A stretch of DNA of 64,000 nt from Isochrysis galbana. Lineage: Eukaryota > Haptophyta > Isochrysidales > Isochrysidaceae. The notes under the pieces were generated by a model, which ran no database searches, was not told where the DNA came from, and saw only the letters and a program-made list of their open reading frames with translations. The position numbers and the translations under genes are program-made. Below are positions 32,739 to 43,527 of this stretch, piece by piece. Position 1 is the first letter of the stretch; each line of letters begins with the position of its first letter. Location: assembly GCA_018136815.1 (NCBI GenBank), contig CM030939.1, forward strand, positions 124,001-188,000. The letters run 5' to 3'.

Positions 32739-33247
32739 TGATCACGCGATCACGCGATACAAAAACGTCCACGCGAAAAGTTTATCACAGAGTGCCGTCA
32801 TCTACCAACACAATCCATCGGTCCTTGCCGCTTACCGATAGAATCGTCTTTACCGGCTCACCGATAGAATCGTCTTTACCGATAACTTTGTCTGCCGGAT
32901 TCCTCTTCATCAAGTCATCAGCCTCCTTCATCATGTGCACCACCTTCTAGACTCTTCTCCACATAATCATCTGCAGTTGATGCACATCGAGTTCTAGAGT
33001 TCCCGAGTCATTTGCACATCGACTTCTAGACCTCGCCTTCATCTTGGGGATCTCAGCTCACTCTAGATCGACTTAGTGCATCTAAGGAATCTCACCTTCA
33101 TCAACACCCACGACGCTTCATCGGCTCATACTAAGACAATACCCGCCGATTCCCTATTTCTCGATTCCTTCTCTCTTCCCTTGCGCACCTTCCTGTTTGT
33201 CTCAAAGTATTATCCAAAGAACCGCGGTAGGGTATATGTAAGGCTTT

Positions 33248-35340
33248 GTGCTCGTTGTTGCCCCAGTGCCGCGACGCGTTGGCGATCGCCACTTCGCCGA
33301 CAGAGGTTGGTATGGTCTCTACATGGGGCCTTCTGAAGAGAGCCCTGGCCATGTTGTCTACTTACTCGACTCCAAACGTGTAATTGTTGCAGCCAAGATC
33401 CGCGTATGGGAGGACCAGTTCCCGGGCCTCAAGGATGAGCCTAGACCCAACTGGCTTGAGAATGACGATGATCCAGCTGCCTTTGCACCTGCCCCCTCCC
33501 CTACACCCGTTCCAACTCCTGTACCTGCACCTGCTGCAGCATCATCTGCAATTCGTCGCTCCCCACGCCTCCTTGAGCTCGAGCAACAACATCACGGTAT
33601 GAATACTACTTCTGCTGAGGGGTCTGCACTGCAGAGTACCTCTATGGCTCAGGCTGCAGCAGTGTTCACTCTAGGGGCTGCAGCAGTAGGGTTCGATTCT
33701 CGAACTGACCCCTTATGTTTTGCTTTTACCTCCGACCTGCTCACTACCGACGACAGCTGTCCACCTTTTGCTCACGCCGGTAGCGACCATTCACCCTTCG
33801 CCCAAGCCGTCACCGTTGTTGCCGACATGGGGGATGTGACGGTCCCCAAGACGTACCGTCAAGCGCTTCAGTCCACCCATGCCGACTATTGGCGCGTGGC
33901 CATCAACAAGGAGCTCGGCGGCCTCATGGCACTTCGCACTTGGGAGTGCGTTCCCGAGGACGCCATGCCCAAGGGCGCCAATCTTATGCATTGCCATTTT
34001 GTCTTCGCCGTCAAACGCAAGGCCGACGGCTCCATCGAGAAATTCAAGGCCCGCCTCGTCGCCGACGGCAATACTCAACGATACGGAGTCGATTTCGACC
34101 GCATCTTCTCTACCGTGGTCAAAACGGTTACCATCCGTCTCGTGCTTGCCATCGCTGCCGCTCGTGACTACAACTTGTCCTCCATCGACGTCCGCCAAGC
34201 TTACCTGCAAGCCACTCTTCCACAGCCCCTCTTCATGCGCATGCCACCTGCCACCTGGCCTCCCGCCTCGTGACTGTCGCGGGGTTCGTCTCGTGTGCAA
34301 ATTATTGCGCTCTATCTATGGCCTCCGTCAAGCTGGGCGCGAATGGGCCGAGCTTCTCACCTCCTTCCTCCTGAAGTGGGGCTTCACGCGCTCTACTATC
34401 GATGTTTGTCTCTACATCTTCACCAACGGCTCGTCTTTGCTTTGGGTGCTGGTGTACGTGGACGACGCCCTCATCGTCGACAATGACTCCGGCCTCCGCG
34501 CTCGTTTCGTTCACGATCTCGGCGATAGGTTTCCCATTGAAGACAAGGGCGAACTCTCGTGGATCCTCAATGTTGCCGTGGCTCGTGACCGTCCGCGTCG
34601 GATTCTCACCTTATCTCAGAGTCTTTACGTCTCAGATCTCCTTCAACGGCATGATGCTTTCCTATCTAGCACTACAACACGCACCTTCAAATCCCCTCTC
34701 GGCGCCCTCCACCTCGATCCATCTGATTCGCCCACGCCTGGCTCTGTTGCTTTTGACTCCGTGGCCTCCAAGCGCGAAACCTACATGGCCATCGTTGGGG
34801 GCCTCCTCTGGCTTGCCAACATGTCTAGGCCAGATCTCGCATATGCAGCCTCACAGCTCTCACGCTTCATGACCAACCCTGGTCCTACGCACTTCGCCGC
34901 TGCCGTCCGCGTCCTTTGCTACGTGCGTGACTCCTCCACCTGCGCTCTGCTCTTTCGCCCGGATCCCTCGCTGCCCTTTCTAGTCCATGTCGACTCAAAT
35001 TGGGAGTCTCGCTTCTCTTGTACGGGCGCCATCTTCTTTCTGCACGGCTGTCCTGTCCACTGGTTCTCCAAGACCCAACGCTCCGTCTCGTTGTCGAGCG
35101 CCGAGGCCGAGTACTTCGGTGCCATGCTTGCTGCCCGCGACATCCTCTTCATCCGGGATTTGCTTGTCGACCTATCTCTCCCGCCGAATGGCCCTACCCT
35201 TCTGTGCTCCGACTCCAAGTCTGCCATTAACATGTCCCTCGACCCCGTTGCCTTCAAAAAGACCAAGCACATAATGCGCGCCGCAGCTTTCCTCCGCGAT
35301 CTCGTTGCCAAGCGCGCCCTGACGGATCCGAGGTTACCAC
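33248..35340 (+). pseudogene. Ty1/copia reverse transcriptase and RNase H, frameshifted
   Basis: Frame 1 (33248 to about 34260) has the integrase C-terminal GWYGLYMGPSEESPGHVVYL, a Pro/Ala spacer, then the RVT_2 start (PKTYRQALQSTHADYWRVAI; HCHFVFAVKRKADGSIEKFK; SSIDVRQAYLQATLPQPLF). A single shift at about 34250-34270 moves the rest to another frame, which continues through LLRSIYGLRQAGREW, the catalytic YVDD (34455-34466), GGLLWLANMSRPDLAYA and RNase H (VHVDSNWESRF; SLSSAEAEYFGAM; LLCSDSKSAINM) to KKTKHIMRAAAFLRD. One frameshift in about 700 codons indicates a recently dead copy. No LTR pair was found; the 3' end runs into low complexity. Confidence 0.9.
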
Positions 35341-36086
35341 TGCCTCGGATGGGAACGGAGGGAACGGAAGGGAAGCGGCGAGAGGCGCAGCTCCATGTAG
35401 TGCTGCTCCACGGGACAGGAGGGCGCGGTGGAGAGAAGGAGAGAGAACAAACAGCGGGCATATGCAAGGCAATGGGGAAAAGCAAGGGGGGCAGTGGGAG
35501 GCGGAGGCTTGGCGAGGCGGAGGCGAGGCGAGCGGCGAAGGAATAGCGAGGGAAGGCAGGCTGACCGCGCTCGTCCCCGCAGAGGTGAGCCATGCTCATC
35601 CCATGGGTCAGAACGGGTTGATGAGTGAGCGGGCATGTGCACCATGCGCATGTGTGGGCTTGTGCGTTGTGCGCGGTGCGATGTGTGGCGAGGCGAGGGC
35701 GTGCGGGTGAGTGAGGGATGTCTTCAAACTGTCGAATCAAGCCGAAGCTTGTTCGTGTCAAGTCTCAGCGGGGCTAGGGGTATGGAGTGAAGAGAAGTCT
35801 TGAGAGAGGAGGGGAAAGGGCGCGCTACATCGCGACGACGACCCACGAGACACCACCCCACATCACTCACTCACCAACAAGAAAACTCCGAAAACTAACG
35901 CAACATCGCACAAACAAACCAACGAAACAAATAAGGACAAAGGAACACAAATGCGGCGTACAATGCGGCGGAGCTTCGAGGAATCTCATCGGCAAAAACA
36001 AAACTCACTCAATTTTCTCACACACTACACATTGATAGAAGCACCGCATCCGCCTAGAGTACATAAAATACTCTGGATGCGACAGA
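35341..36086. other. Gene-free region
   Basis: GA/GC-rich sequence after the copia remnant. An imperfect inverted repeat (GCATCCGCCTAGAGTA ... TACTCTGGATGC) lies at about 36048-36081, next to repeat A. Confidence 0.4.
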
Positions 36087-36232
36087 ATAACGAAACGAGA
36101 ACCCGAATTCTAGTTCGCTAGTGACGAACCCTACCAACCTAGATGTGCCTGAGCTTCACCGTGTGGCCCCACGGCGAAGGACCTGGAGATAAGAGCCTGG
36201 GAATCGCATCATCTACGATGAATGCGACAGTT
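36087..36232. repeat. Dispersed repeat A, copy 2
   Basis: About 145 bp, same strand orientation as 16241-16385 and over 90% identical. Confidence 0.8.
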
Positions 36233-36439
36233 TCCTCCTCTGCACGGTAGGCAGCCTAGGAGGTTCAAAAAATACCGGGGGGAGGACAGACGCGTGCTAG
36301 GAGTTGGCTGTATGCCGGCTCCATGGTTAAAGTAACTTGTACTCCTCCACACTTTATTCTCCTCTCTCTCTAAAGTACCGCCCGTCTCCGCCGCCCTCCT
36401 CATTATCTCTAGTTCCCCGACTTTTCTCTCTTTTTTTCA

Positions 36440-36752
36440 CTTTCCCCCCACGCTCCTCCTCCCTCCCACCATCGTCTCGCGCTCTCTCTCTCTCTCCCTC
36501 TCCCTCCCTCCTCTCTCTCTCTATTCTTTCTCTTAGGTAGTTCCCCTCCCCTCTCTCTCCCTCTCTCTCTCGCCTCTCTCTTATCTCGCTCTTATTTCTC
36601 TTCTACCTCTCTTCTCCCACTCTCTCTCTCCCCTATCCCTCTCCCTCTCCCCTCCTCTCTCCTTCTCTCTCCTTTGCCTCTCTCCTCTCTGCTCACCCTC
36701 CCCCTCTCCTCTCCCCCTTCCCCCTCCTCCCCACCCCCCCCCTCCTCCTCCC
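36440..36752 (+). promoter_or_regulatory. CT-rich tract upstream of the WLM protease gene
   Basis: About 300 bp of nearly pure pyrimidine on the coding strand runs up to the ATG at 36753, like the upstream regions of other genes here. Confidence 0.4.
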
Positions 36753-38114
36753 ATGTCCTCCGCCCCCCGCTCTCTCGTCCTCTCCACCTCCCACCTCCCC
36801 AATCTGCCGCAGACAGACCAAGCCCTCCGCCTTCTCTCTCGCCTCTCGCGCCACGCAGAGCCCCTCCTGGCCGCGCGGGGATGGAGGGTGTGCAAGCTCT
36901 ATGAGATGTGCTGCTGCTCTCCAGGGGGTCGAAACCTCTCCGTCGCAGGGTTTTGCGTGCCTAAAGGAGACAGGCGGACAGCAGAACGGATTGCGCTCCG
37001 CCTGAGGGAGCCGAAGACCCACCAGCTCTACAGCTTCGACCACTGCATGCGCGTGCTCATCCACGAGCTCTCGCACATTGTGCACGCCAACCACTCAGCC
37101 TCATTCTACGAGCTCATGGCCCAGCTTGAGAAAGACCACGAGTCCTTCCTAAAGCGCGGCGTTGTGCTCGACGAGAAGAATATGCCAGTCGTTGGAGGCA
37201 GGAAGCTCGATTCCAGCAGGCACAACCCGCCTGCCTTTGGGCCGGGCAGCGCCGCGTCACAGGCGGCGCAGGAGCGCGCAAAGAGACAGCGGCTAACGGG
37301 CGGCGGTGGCAGGCTGGGTGAGGCGGAGACGACGAGCGGATGCGCGGGCAGTGAGTGGCGGCGCCTACCGCCAGGCGAGATGGCGCTCCGAGCGGCCGAG
37401 ACGCGGCTGAGGAGCTGGGACGCTTCCCATGGGCTAGATGCGGACGAGCTGTTAGCATCCCAAGCGGCCGTCTCTGAGGATACGATGGAGAGCGTGCGGG
37501 GGGGCGCGGGCGAGGTGGTGCAGGATTCTACCGGCCTACAGGCTGCGCCACACAGGCGAGGATGGATGAAAGCTTCCCAGTGCGCAGTATGTGGCCCTGC
37601 GTGTGCGGATGCAAACCATGGCGCCGTTTTTCACCCACTGCCCGACGAGGACGAGAAGGGCGGTGAAGACCGCGGCATACAGCGAGCGCAATCTGAGTCC
37701 AGGGTGAACGCGCCGCACACCACTTTACGAAGCGCGACGCGCACGGGTGACAGAGTGCGATTGTCAGTGCAGGGCGGCGGGAGCGGCCTGCAGCGGTGTC
37801 CAGCCGAGGCAATGACTGTAGCGGGCAGCCACTCCCAAGCGGCAGCCCGTCACCTTATCGTCGATCTTACCCTATCTTCAGACGACGAGTCACAGCTTGC
37901 CTCAACTCGGCGTCCGCTGCAACCACACCAACAGCGGCAGACGATGGTGGCAACTGCATACAAGAAGAGTTGGTCTTGCAAAGCGTGCACACTCAAGAAC
38001 GCAGCTCTTGCGGAACGGTGCACTGCGTGCGACACGTGGAGGTATGCGAGGCCACCGGCAGAGGAGTTGCTCATGCAGTCGCGTAGTTTTTCAACGAGAT
38101 ACTTCACAACATAG
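36753..38114 (+). CDS. WLM-domain metalloprotease (WSS1/SPRTN-like) with RanBP2 zinc finger
   Basis: A single exon encodes 453 aa. The WLM domain (about 15-150) carries the zinc protease motif H104-E105-L-S-H108 with a third ligand H114 (VLIHELSHIVHANHSASFYE), preceded by GWRVCKLYEMCCCSPGGRNL. A low-complexity middle follows. A RanBP2-type finger at 406-428 (SWSCKACTLKNAALAERC; Cys 409, 412, 423, 426) usually binds ubiquitin or nucleic acid. Yeast Wss1 and animal SPRTN degrade proteins crosslinked to DNA during replication, with a SUMO/ubiquitin link; the same job in the nucleus is likely. The order WLM then RanBP2 finger is usual for algal and plant members. No SHP box was clearly seen. Confidence 0.85.
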   Translation: MSSAPRSLVLSTSHLPNLPQTDQALRLLSRLSRHAEPLLAARGWRVCKLYEMCCCSPGGRNLSVAGFCVPKGDRRTAERIALRLREPKTHQLYSFDHCMRVLIHELSHIVHANHSASFYELMAQLEKDHESFLKRGVVLDEKNMPVVGGRKLDSSRHNPPAFGPGSAASQAAQERAKRQRLTGGGGRLGEAETTSGCAGSEWRRLPPGEMALRAAETRLRSWDASHGLDADELLASQAAVSEDTMESVRGGAGEVVQDSTGLQAAPHRRGWMKASQCAVCGPACADANHGAVFHPLPDEDEKGGEDRGIQRAQSESRVNAPHTTLRSATRTGDRVRLSVQGGGSGLQRCPAEAMTVAGSHSQAAARHLIVDLTLSSDDESQLASTRRPLQPHQQRQTMVATAYKKSWSCKACTLKNAALAERCTACDTWRYARPPAEELLMQSRSFSTRYFTT

Positions 38115-38490
38115 TGTCACCTTCCGGGGTTGGGGTGGGTATTCAATGTGGCATCAGCGAAGAAGGTGCAGTTGAGGGTTCTTTTTTTTTTGGCCGACCC
38201 CCTTCCCAGGGCGGTCCAAAGGGGGGGTTTTGAACTACTAGTACTTAGTAAGGGTTGGGTTGCATATTTTGACCGTGGCGCGATGCTCAATGGAAAACCT
38301 CCAGGGGGGGCCACCTGCAGCAACGAAAAGCTTCGCCCGGAAATGGTACGATTTGCCCCCACTACCCCTCTCCCCCCGCTCCGTCACGCGAGCGCTCACG
38401 CTCTACCCGTAAAGAGAAAGAGTAACGCGAATTTGCGGTGGCGCCTTGCGGGGGGGTTAGTTCCTTACTATCTAAGCTGCATTTGGCATT

Positions 38491-39206
38491 CAACTAAGTT
38501 TATACTTGGTTGACCCATGGGGGGGCACGAGCCCCCCCCTCTCTCCACTCCTCCCCTGCCATGGGGGAGGAACCACCCATCCTCCTGGCATGCCTGATGG
38601 CTTGCCAGGAGGCCACTGCCCTACTGACCCACTCCCTTCCCCACAGGCTCGCCCCATTCGCCCATCCTGGCCCCTCGTGACCAGCCCATCGCTCCAACCC
38701 CCCCTTCCCCCTGGTCGACAGACAGACAGGTGCAGATTGGGGGCCCCAGAAGCTCAGGAGCGCCAGCGACCAGCGAGGGAGAGGCAAGGGAGACTAGGGC
38801 CCAGTCCCAGCCTCCTCTGCCCCCAGAGCTGGCCTCCAGGAGCCTCCAGGGGTCGCCAGGAGCCTCCAGGAGAGAGAGCGCGGAGAAGGGGGTGGGCGGA
38901 GCGAGAGCTCCGCTCACCGAAAAATAGGTAAGTCCCGCACCTGTTTACAGGATAAGTCGGGGCTAAGACCGCCGCCCACTCGGAGACACAGGAGGAAGGG
39001 GGGGAATGATCACCGGGGGGGGGGCGCGGGCCACCGGACCATATCTAAGCCCTTCACCCCTATCCTCCTAGTAGTGCACGGGGGGAGTCGCCTTATGGCG
39101 GGGGGAGAAGGGCCGGGGAAGTGGGGGTGTAGAAAGTTTCCTACGTGAGTAGAAAGTAGAGGGTCCACGGCCGCGTGTGCGGTGAGACTATTAAAAGGTT
39201 TAATTG
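38491..39206 (+). mobile_element. Hairpin-start retroelement copy H7, full length with 16-bp TSD
   Basis: Element of 716 bp. The direct repeat AGCTGCATTTGGCATT lies at 38475-38490 and 39207-39222. It starts at the stem CAACTAAGT/ACTTGGTTG (9 bp, loop TTAT, 38491-38512), then ACCC and ATG 38517, where a second hairpin GGGGGGC-ACGA-GCCCCCC opens. An in-frame MGEEPPILLACLMACQEA starts at an internal ATG. A CCTG-TTTA-CAGG hairpin lies near 38940. The end is AT-rich (TATTAAAAGGTTTAATTG). The target is repeat B, which continues intact after the right duplication. Confidence 0.85.
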
Positions 39207-39300
39207 AGCTGCATTTGGCATTTCATTCCCGCCCGATGCAGCACCGTGTCGGGCTGCCGACAGTGCCCGACCACCCCCTGACCCTCGTGTCGTTGCCGGG
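39207..39300. repeat. Dispersed repeat B, copy 1 (target of H7)
   Basis: About 95 bp (AGCTGCATTTGGCATTTCAT onward, with ATGCAGCACCGTGTCGGGCT) match the complement of 59265-59362 at roughly 88% identity. The first 20 bases are also present left of H7 (38471-38490). Confidence 0.75.
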
Positions 39301-39489
39301 ATCATCGTGTGTCGTATTCCATACGATGACAGACTTTTTACTTCTAACCTGTGGGTTATTTTAAGCCTCAAGGTCTCGTCGATTGGTATACCGCCTCTTC
39401 TCTTACTTTCTCTCGATGTCATCAAATGTTCCATGACTGTGACTGTCTTCTGTCTTCTCTCGTCCATCGGTCGTACTCGCGGCGAATGG

Positions 39490-41088
39490 AACCACTACCT
39501 ACTACACGTAGTACGTAGCATACTTTCTACACCCCCATTCCCCCGGCCCTTCTCCCCCCGCCATCAAGCGGCTCCCCCCGTACACTACTAGGGGGATAGG
39601 GGTGAAGGGCTTAGATATGGTCCGGTGGCCCGCGCCTCCCCCCGGTGATCTTTCCCCCCCCTTCCAACTAAGTTTATACTTAGTTCGCCCATGGGGGGGC
39701 ACGAGCCCCCCTCTCTCTCCACTCCTCCCCTGCCATGGGGGAGGATCCACCCACTCTCCTGGCACGCCTGATGGCCTGCCAGGAGCACACAGCCCTGCTG
39801 ACCCATTCCTCTCCCTACAGGCCCGCCTGACTCGCCCGCCCTGGCCCGTCGTGGCCTGCCCATTCCTCTGACCAGCCCCTCCTCCCCCTGGACCCCCCTG
39901 TTCAGGACCCCCCAGCCAGCTCCAGTCGACCCGCAGGGCCGCGGAGCGCCAGCGAGGGAGAGGCAGGAGGGGCCAGGGCCATGCCCCAGCCTCACCTGCC
40001 CCCTGAGCTGTGCTCCCAGGTCCTGCAGGCCATCTGGGGACCTGAGCGAGGGGCCGCAGGCGCGCGCCATGGGCCCCCGCCGCAGGGAAGAGAGGAGGAA
40101 AAGGGAAGAGGGAGGGGAGGGGGGAGCGGCAGCTCTCCCCTCCGGCAGTAACGTGTCTTCTCGCCCCGTTTGGGTAAGAGAAGACGGGGGCGCCAGAGCC
40201 AGGAGGGAAGGGCCGCGGCTCGCCGTGGCCACTCGCACTAGCGAGGGAGATTAGCGCTTCTGGGCCCCTATCTCACGAGTGCCCCCCCCCCCCCGCGTTG
40301 CTTTTACCCGAAAGGGGGTTTCCCCCAGCGTGGACTCGAGGAGAGGACGCGCTGGGGTGCGCGGGGTCGGTGCGTGCACTGGGGGGAGGACAAATATCGA
40401 GGGGAGGGGGCAGTGCCCCCACCCCCCGGTATCACTCGGACACCTGGCTCGTCAGGCATGGCGGGATTCCGGGACGGAAAAGTTGTGTCCAATTAGCTAG
40501 TGGGGTTGGCTAGGATATAACATTGATTATTTTATTTCCCCCCCTTCCTCCTGTGTCTCCGAGTGGGCAGCCGACTCTCTCCCGACTTATCTTGTAAACA
40601 GGAGCGGGACTTACCGATTTTCCGGTGGGCGGAGTTCTCGCTCCGCCCGCCCCTTCTCCGCGCTCTCTCTCCCCTCTCCTGCGGCACGCGCGATGGCGCG
40701 CCTGCGGCAGGCCTCCAGCTGCCCTCTGGCGGCCCCTGGAGGCTCCTGGAGGCCAGCTCAGGGGGTAGAGGAGGCTGGGGCTGGGCCCTGGCCTCCCCTG
40801 CCTCCCCCTCGCTGGCGCTCCTGAGCTTCTGGGGCCCCCACGCTGCACTTGTCTGCCTGTCGGCCAGGGGGGGAGGGGGGGTTGGAGCAATGGGCTGGCC
40901 ACGAGGGGCCAGGATGGGCTAATGGGGCGAGCCTGTGGGGAAGGGAGTGGATCGGTAAGGCAATGGCCTCCTGGCAAGCCATCAGGCATGCCAGGAGGAT
41001 GGGTGGTTCCTCCCCCATGGCAGGGGAGGAGTGGAGAGAGGGGGTGGCTCGTGCCCCCCCATGGGTCAACCAAGTATAAACTTAGTTG
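39490..41088 (-). mobile_element. Hairpin-start retroelement copy H9, split by H8
   Basis: The minus-strand element starts at 41088 with CAACTAAGT/ACTTGGTTG (41067-41088) and ATG 41062. It runs to about 40535, is interrupted by H8, and resumes at 39664 to about 39490. Joined, the two parts are colinear with H7 for more than 650 bp (for example GAGACACAGGAGGAAGG then GATCACCGGGGG, ACCATATCTAAGCCC, GGTGTAGAAAGT). A frame with MGEEPPILLACLMACQEA is conserved. The 3' end and its target duplication are not defined. Confidence 0.8.
39666..40534 (+). mobile_element. Hairpin-start retroelement copy H8, nested in H9, with TSD
   Basis: Element of 869 bp. The flanking direct repeat TTTCCCCCCC(C)TTCC lies at 39651-39665 and 40535-40548 (one C difference). 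It starts with stem AACTAAGT/ACTTAGTT (loop TTAT), CGCCC, ATG 39691; a second hairpin opens at the ATG. Internally GTCTTCTC ... GAGAAGAC (about 40152-40182) encloses CCCC-GTTT-GGG. It ends CATTGATTATTTTA. It belongs to the H6-like subfamily in its 3' half (CCGCAGGGAAGAGAGG). Confidence 0.8.
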
Positions 41089-41299
41089 TTCTGCTATGAG
41101 CGCAAAGGTTGCGAACACAAGGCGCCGGTGCAAGGGCTTTCTCGATAGTACTCGTCGCCTGGAACGACATTTCTCTATGTACACCAGCTCAGCCGCTGGT
41201 ACCACTTTATATGTGGGGAGGCAAGAAACTCCACCGCCTCGCCAGTAGGGAGGAAACGCTGCGAACGGCGGCTCCCGCTCTCTTTTGGCGGCCATGGCC

Positions 41300-42709
41300 T
41301 CATTTATCATCATCGGCCGCGAAGAATTTCACTTCTCTACGCTGCATCAGTGAGCACAATAAATCATGGAACTGGTCCAGTCTCCGCTGGCTCGCCAGCT
41401 TGACTTCCTCACGAAATTCGGCCCGCACCCTGCCGTTCACGAGGGTGAGCCCCCATGCTGCGCCTTCCTCGTCCATCGCAAGTTGTGCGGCACATTTCGT
41501 ATCGTCCTCATCGTCTAGAATATATCCTCTAGAGGAAAAGACGCCATCAGCTTCTTGCATCATGACGGCGTTCTTTGCCTCGCGTGCGGCCAGCCCGAGC
41601 TGTTCCGCCAGCATCACGCCCGCTTCCACAGACAGAGCCGAGGTGTTGGCGACCTCCGAGAGCGACGAGCCGCTACCAAAAACGTAGATCAACTCAACTG
41701 ATTGCCCCGTGCACACGCTCTCCTCCTGAGCTCGCCCACGACCGCCCCTTCTGCGAAGCTGCACAGTGCGCGGAAGCATGCTAGCACAAGCGACATCGGC
41801 CGTGTTGCGCTTGCCGTCTACTGCGGCCCTTGCTTCCGAAAGCTGTCCGCATTCGCTAGGTGACGCAATCGTTGTCTTCATTTCCGGACGGCTATGCTCA
41901 AAGAAGCTACGAGACGCCAGCAGCTTGGGAAGGTCTGAGAACAGGCTCACTCCCGCCTTTGCCTCGACGATGGCCACGACGGTATCGCCATTGTCTCGGT
42001 GGCCCCACGTGCATGCGTCCTCTGTGTCCACACCCGTAGCAGCTCCACGGCCATCAGAGCATGCTGCCCTTGCCACTACAATGGCGTCGAACTCTTGCTT
42101 CACGCCGCGGAAGGCGCGATTTAGCTGCAGGGCGTCCCCGATGACGCAACACGACCCCATCACTCGATAGCGATCTTCAGGCCATTGCTCCCAAGCCCAG
42201 CGGATGGCAGACTCCTCATGCATCCGCCCCCTGACTCCTGCAGCAACGCCATCGCGTCTTTGAGCCAGCCCCGTCTCGTCTTGCACATCGAGCCGCGCCG
42301 CGAGCTGGCAGAGCATCTGGACTCCATGGTTGCGGCAGCTCAGTTGTGAGTGCAACACTTTGAGCGCGGCGCCCAGCTCCGCGCCGCTCTGCTCGGCCTG
42401 CTGGATCAGCAGGGCCTTCCTCTCCGCGGGCAGTCTCGGCATCTCCTCCCACTTTGCAGCGAGCCGCTCCGTATGCTCTCTGGCAAACCGAGCAATAGCG
42501 ACGTCTCCACCGGCGCGGAGCGTGAGCAAAAGCCTCGCGCGTACCTGCTGCCTCGCCAGGGCCGGCCACGCGCCGCACACGGCCTGCAGGAGAGAGGGAG
42601 GCAGAGGGCCGATGGTGGCGCCCCAGAGCGGAGAGAAGGCGTCCTCTGTGCGGAAGGTCCAGCTGGGCGGAGAGAGGAGGCGCGCGGGCAGGTCGAGGAG
42701 GGGGCGCAT
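41300..42709 (-). CDS. Uncharacterised protein with PD-(D/E)XK nuclease-like motif
   Basis: A single-exon frame of 469 aa; ATG at 42709, pyrimidine-rich coding strand upstream. The N-terminal half is helical (RLAAKWEEMPRLPAERKALL). The middle has HEESAIRWAWEQWP (E165/E166), then GVKQEFDAIVVARA (E206, D208) and, after a spacer of about 38 residues, DTVVAIVEAKAGVSLFSDLP (E249-A-K251). The order E ... (E)xD ... ExK on predicted strands is that of the PD-(D/E)XK phosphodiesterase fold. The C-terminal part (VELIYVFGSGSSLSEVAN ... VMLAEQLGLAAREAKNAVMM) is alpha/beta-like. No targeting signal is evident. A nuclease role is inferred from three motifs only; I do not recognise the family by name. Confidence 0.6.
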   Translation of the reverse strand: MRPLLDLPARLLSPPSWTFRTEDAFSPLWGATIGPLPPSLLQAVCGAWPALARQQVRARLLLTLRAGGDVAIARFAREHTERLAAKWEEMPRLPAERKALLIQQAEQSGAELGAALKVLHSQLSCRNHGVQMLCQLAARLDVQDETGLAQRRDGVAAGVRGRMHEESAIRWAWEQWPEDRYRVMGSCCVIGDALQLNRAFRGVKQEFDAIVVARAACSDGRGAATGVDTEDACTWGHRDNGDTVVAIVEAKAGVSLFSDLPKLLASRSFFEHSRPEMKTTIASPSECGQLSEARAAVDGKRNTADVACASMLPRTVQLRRRGGRGRAQEESVCTGQSVELIYVFGSGSSLSEVANTSALSVEAGVMLAEQLGLAAREAKNAVMMQEADGVFSSRGYILDDEDDTKCAAQLAMDEEGAAWGLTLVNGRVRAEFREEVKLASQRRLDQFHDLLCSLMQRREVKFFAADDDK

Positions 42710-42739
42710 CTAGAAGGCCTCCGCCTGCCGCACGGATGC

Positions 42740-43065
42740 CTTGCGCTCGGTATAGAGAGGGGGGGGGAAGAGCGGGGAGGGAGGAATGAATGGGGAAGGG
42801 GTGGGCGGGAAGGGAGGGGGGGAGGGGGGGAAAGATAGTGTTGTAGGAGAAGGGAAGACTAGGAGGAGAGGGAGAATGTAGAGAAGAAAGGAGAGAGAGG
42901 AGAGAGAAAAAGAAGGGGAGAGGAGGGAGAGAGAAGAAGAAGAGAGCGAGCGGAGACGAGACGTCGGAGAGAGGAGAGAGAGAGAGAGAAGAAGAGGCCG
43001 AAGAAAAGAAGGGTGCGAGACAAGAAGAGTGCTATGACAGCGACAAGGAGAGGGAGCGAATGAAG

Positions 43066-43146
<81 letters not shown>

Positions 43147-43160
43147 GAGAGAGAGTTCGC
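42740..43160. repeat. GA-rich tract and (GA)n microsatellite
   Basis: Polypurine on the plus strand, with a pure (GA)n run at about 43074-43134. It lies upstream of the minus-strand gene, so the coding strand is CT-rich. Confidence 0.9.
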
Positions 43161-43265
43161 CGCTCCTCGGCCATCGCCCGCGATGGACTCCATCCCCATC
43201 TTTTCTCATTCCATGGCCGCCCTCTCCCCTACACAGACCCCCTCGCGGTGCCTCTCTCCCCGGCC

Positions 43266-43469
43266 TGGATGAGAAAGACGGTGCTCGGGGCCCCGCCATA
43301 TACAGCCAAATACAAATGTATTCCTTTGTTTAGCCTCGGGCCAAAGAGATTTCAAAGACATTCGAGGACTACTCCCAACCCGGGACCCGCGCTTCAAATA
43401 TAGCCAAACACATAGGTATATGACCTCTGGCCAAATACGGGGAATAGGTATTTCGGTATTTCCCATCTA
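43266..43469. mobile_element. TIR element M, copy 1
   Basis: About 204 bp related to copy 3 in the same orientation: TGGATGAGAAAGACGGTGCT at the left end and GGTATTTCCCATCTA at the right end. Flanked by CTCCCCGGC on both sides (about 43255-43263 and 43472-43480), a probable target duplication. Inner AAATACA/TGTATTT palindromes as in copy 3. Confidence 0.65.
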
Positions 43470-43527
43470 GGCTCCCCGGCGTCAGCGTCAGCTACCGCCA
43501 CACCTCCAGCACGCGGCACACACCCCG

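Noticed and set aside
38491-38512. The terminal hairpin as a Helitron 3' end
   Set aside because: No CTRR after the hairpin, ins­ertion makes 14-18 bp duplications (Helitrons make none), and a start codon follows in the same orientation.
38491-41088. One large inverted repeat or foldback transposon
   Set aside because: Target-site duplications show separate insertions (H7, H9, and H8 nested in H9).
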